From Crateriforma spongiae (GTDB lineage Bacteria; Planctomycetota; Planctomycetia; Pirellulales; Pirellulaceae): a stretch of DNA of 64,000 nucleotides. The DNA lies in the NCBI RefSeq assembly GCF_012290005.1, contig NZ_JAAXMS010000004.1, positions 682,001 to 746,000 on the forward strand, read 5' to 3'. The position numbers and the translations under genes are program-made. The notes below the pieces were generated by a model that did not search any database, was not told the DNA's origin, and worked only from the letters and a program-made list of their open reading frames with translations. The first letter of the stretch is position 1, and the number at the start of each line of letters is the position of its first letter. Shown here one piece after another: positions 61,925 to 64,000 of this stretch.

Positions 61925-63955
61925 ATGTCGTCGACGCTTCGTTTGTTTGTTGCGCACTTTGTGCTGCTGTCGTTTTTCTTTTCAGCGGGAATCTGCGATG
62001 CCGCGGATGATCCGGCGGGATCGTCGGATCAGACCGAATCATCTCGCGGGGATGACTTGGTACACCAGTACTTCGCCGAACAGACCAGGCAGATCCGTGA
62101 TCGATGTTTGTCCGATGTCCAAGCGCTGGACGATTGGACTCAGCATCGTGAACTCTATCGGTCACAATTGCTGGACATGCTGGGGCTGAATCCCATGCCG
62201 CCCCGTGGCGATCTTCAAACCACGGTGACGGGCCAGGTTCAGCGCGAAGGCGTCGTGGTTGAAAAGATTCATTTCCAGTCTTTGCCAGGACTATATGTCA
62301 CCGGAAACCTCTACCGTCCGGCCAAAGTGGACGAACCCCTGCCCGCCATTTTGTACGTGTGTGGCCACGGAAAAGTCGTCGAAGACGGTGTCAGCTATGG
62401 CAACAAGGTTCACTACCAACATCACGGTGCTTGGTTCGCACGCAACGGCTATGTGTGCCTGGTCATCGATACGATTCAGTTGGGCGAAATCGAAGGCACC
62501 CATCATGGCACGTATCGCAAGGGTATGTGGTGGTGGAACAATCGCGGGTACACGCCCGCCGGCGTCGAAGCTTGGAACTGTCTGCGCGCGATCGACTTGC
62601 TGCAATCACGCGACGACGTGGACTCCGAACGTATCGGCGTGACCGGGCGCAGCGGCGGTGGCGTTTACTCGTGGTGGTCCGCGGCGATCGACCCACGTAT
62701 CAAGGTCGCAGTCCCCGTCGCCGGTATCACGAACATGAAGAATCACGTGGTGGACGGTTGTGTCAGCGGCCACTGTGACTGCATGTACATGGTCAACACA
62801 CACCGTTGGGATTTCGCCAAGGTCGCGGCGTTGGTGGCTCCGCGGCCGCTGTTGATCTCCAATACCGATCGCGACAGTATCTTTCCGCTCGACGGCGTCG
62901 TCGATTTGCATTCTCAGGTCAGGCAGATCTACGCGTTGTACGACGCCGAACCGAATCTGGGTTTGCAAATCACATCGGGGCCGCACCAGGACACTCAAGA
63001 ATTACGTGTCCACGCGTTTCGCTGGTTCAACAAGTATTTACGCGATGATGAATCGTTGATCGAATCGGTTGCCCGTCCATTGTTCACGCCCCAGGAATTG
63101 AAAGTCTTCGATCGTCTTCCAGGTGATCAACGAGTGACGACGATCCATGAGACCTTTGTCCCACCGGCGTCCGCGGACCAGACCATTGATGGTCCCGATG
63201 ATGTATCGAAAAAGGTTCGAAAGCTTCTTGAGCTGACCTTCGCGGGATGGCCGGACGATGGTGACAAACCCGCACCGCTTACGTCGCTGCGAACGGTTCA
63301 GCATTCTGGGGTCGAAGTCGACTTTCTGGAATATCACAGCCAGTCGCCGTATCGTTTGCCGATGGTCTTGGTACGTCCCACCGATCAGAATCGCGGGACC
63401 GAATCGTCGGTCGATGTTCACGTTTTGGATGAAGACGGCTGGCAAAGCACGTTCGGTGATTTCGACTGGTACCGGATCAACCAGACCACTGCCACCGACC
63501 TGGTCAAAGCACTTCCGGATGCTTGGGCCGATTCAAAGCAGTCAATACGGAAGCAGCCCACTCTGTTTGTGGCGCCGCGTGGCGTGGGGCCGACACAGTG
63601 GACACGTGACGAACGTCCGCGGACGCACATCCGTCGACGTTTCATGTTGCTGGGTCAGACCGCCGCGGGGATGCAAGTCTATGATGTGATTCGTGCACTC
63701 CGGTCCGTGCAAAACATGGACAGACTCTCGGCGTTGACGGGGCCCACCGTCGTTCACGGCCAAGGCGATGCCGCTTTCTGGGTGCTGTGGGCGTCTCTGT
63801 TTGTCGATGGCATCGACGAACTTCATCTCCGCGATTTGCCTTCATCCAATCGCCAGGCACCCGATCTATTGAACGTTAGCCGGGTCGTCCAATTGCCTCA
63901 CGTGATCGATATGGCACGACAGCGAATCGGAAACGTGCACGTCAGCCGGCAATGA
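61925..63955 (+). CDS. Secreted alpha/beta hydrolase, acetyl-xylan-esterase (AXE/CE7-like) type
   Basis: 676 aa with a signal peptide (about 1-26, ending ICDAA). The alpha/beta-hydrolase domain (about 95-390) has the nucleophile elbow V-T-G-R-S-G-G-G (Ser about residue 241), the oxyanion region LYVCGHGK, an acid candidate in ISNTDRDSIFPL and the catalytic His in SGPHQDTQ (about residue 360). Similar large planctomycete proteins are annotated as acetyl xylan esterases; deacetylation of plant or algal polysaccharide is plausible. A C-terminal region of about 280 residues resembles the partner domain of these two-domain esterases. It matches the sulfatase and GH32-like genes in a polysaccharide-use theme. 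Confidence 0.85.
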   Translation: MSSTLRLFVAHFVLLSFFFSAGICDAADDPAGSSDQTESSRGDDLVHQYFAEQTRQIRDRCLSDVQALDDWTQHRELYRSQLLDMLGLNPMPPRGDLQTTVTGQVQREGVVVEKIHFQSLPGLYVTGNLYRPAKVDEPLPAILYVCGHGKVVEDGVSYGNKVHYQHHGAWFARNGYVCLVIDTIQLGEIEGTHHGTYRKGMWWWNNRGYTPAGVEAWNCLRAIDLLQSRDDVDSERIGVTGRSGGGVYSWWSAAIDPRIKVAVPVAGITNMKNHVVDGCVSGHCDCMYMVNTHRWDFAKVAALVAPRPLLISNTDRDSIFPLDGVVDLHSQVRQIYALYDAEPNLGLQITSGPHQDTQELRVHAFRWFNKYLRDDESLIESVARPLFTPQELKVFDRLPGDQRVTTIHETFVPPASADQTIDGPDDVSKKVRKLLELTFAGWPDDGDKPAPLTSLRTVQHSGVEVDFLEYHSQSPYRLPMVLVRPTDQNRGTESSVDVHVLDEDGWQSTFGDFDWYRINQTTATDLVKALPDAWADSKQSIRKQPTLFVAPRGVGPTQWTRDERPRTHIRRRFMLLGQTAAGMQVYDVIRALRSVQNMDRLSALTGPTVVHGQGDAAFWVLWASLFVDGIDELHLRDLPSSNRQAPDLLNVSRVVQLPHVIDMARQRIGNVHVSRQ

Positions 63956-64000
63956 AATAAGCCACACCATCGGTCGTGAACGACGACCTGCGGTCAGCGC

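Noticed and set aside
1-64000. CRISPR array, rRNA, tRNA or insertion sequence
   Set aside because: None seen: no regularly spaced repeats, no cloverleaf or rRNA stretch recognised and no transposase frame. A covariance-model search was not possible by eye.

Overview
The window looks like chromosomal DNA from a planctomycete of the Pirellulaceae / Rhodopirellula type. This is an inference from content, with no rRNA in the window to confirm it. The evidence is a secreted formylglycine sulfatase, a TIGR03067-like secreted protein, very large CheB/CheR-PAS hybrid kinases, a class II photolyase, a complete MoxR-DUF58-DUF4381-Bat operon, exosortase-type hydrolases and long, moderately GC-rich non-coding gaps.

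Layout. 1-7.2 kb: the N-terminus of a receiver-domain response regulator cut by the left edge, then small stress/envelope genes (two small lipoproteins, AI-2E-type transporter, YihY/BrkB protein, ZIP transporter, YqaE/Pmp3 peptide, DinB-like and SpoIIAA-like proteins). 7.3-21.2 kb: a signalling island with a 1653-aa CheB/CheR hybrid kinase, an ~1138-aa PAS hybrid kinase, a free Hpt protein, a class II CPD photolyase, a 75-aa small protein and an NtrC-type sigma-54 activator. 21.3-23.4 kb: a five-gene CsbD/YqjE-like stress operon ending in a clear terminator. 23.9-26.4 kb: a small secreted protein and a sulfatase, each followed by a hairpin terminator. 26.6-38.8 kb: a four-gene, ~12 kb NRPS-PKS operon on the minus strand. 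38.8-39.7 kb: a gene-free stretch with two near-identical 80-bp inverted-repeat elements. 39.7-46.1 kb: the seven-gene Bat-type operon. 46.1-51.4 kb: an RND efflux pump and adaptor divergent from a MarR regulator. 51.4-64 kb: QueD, ScpB, a 1927-aa CheB/CheR hybrid kinase whose CheB active site is lost, a GH32-like protein, a double TM2 protein and a secreted alpha/beta hydrolase.

Two systems stand out. (1) The biosynthetic operon encodes A-PCP-KS-AT-ACP-aminotransferase, then C-A-PCP, then two alpha/beta hydrolase-like proteins without a serine at the nucleophile position. It has no ketoreductase and no thioesterase. The predicted logic is: amino acid, malonyl extension, transamination of the beta-ketone, second amino acid, which would give a 3,4-diamino (amino-statine-like) dipeptide analogue. 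(2) Four sites matching the sigma-54 core TGGCAC-R-N4-TTGC lie in intergenic DNA just upstream of the Hpt gene, the 75-aa gene, the NtrC-type activator itself and a small acidic lipoprotein. Weaker matches precede the YihY gene and the CsbD operon. This suggests a local, self-amplifying phosphorelay/sigma-54 envelope-stress circuit fed by the hybrid kinases.

Limits: everything was read by eye from sequence. Start codons, promoters, adenylation codes and family names given from memory are stated as such, and no homology search was run.
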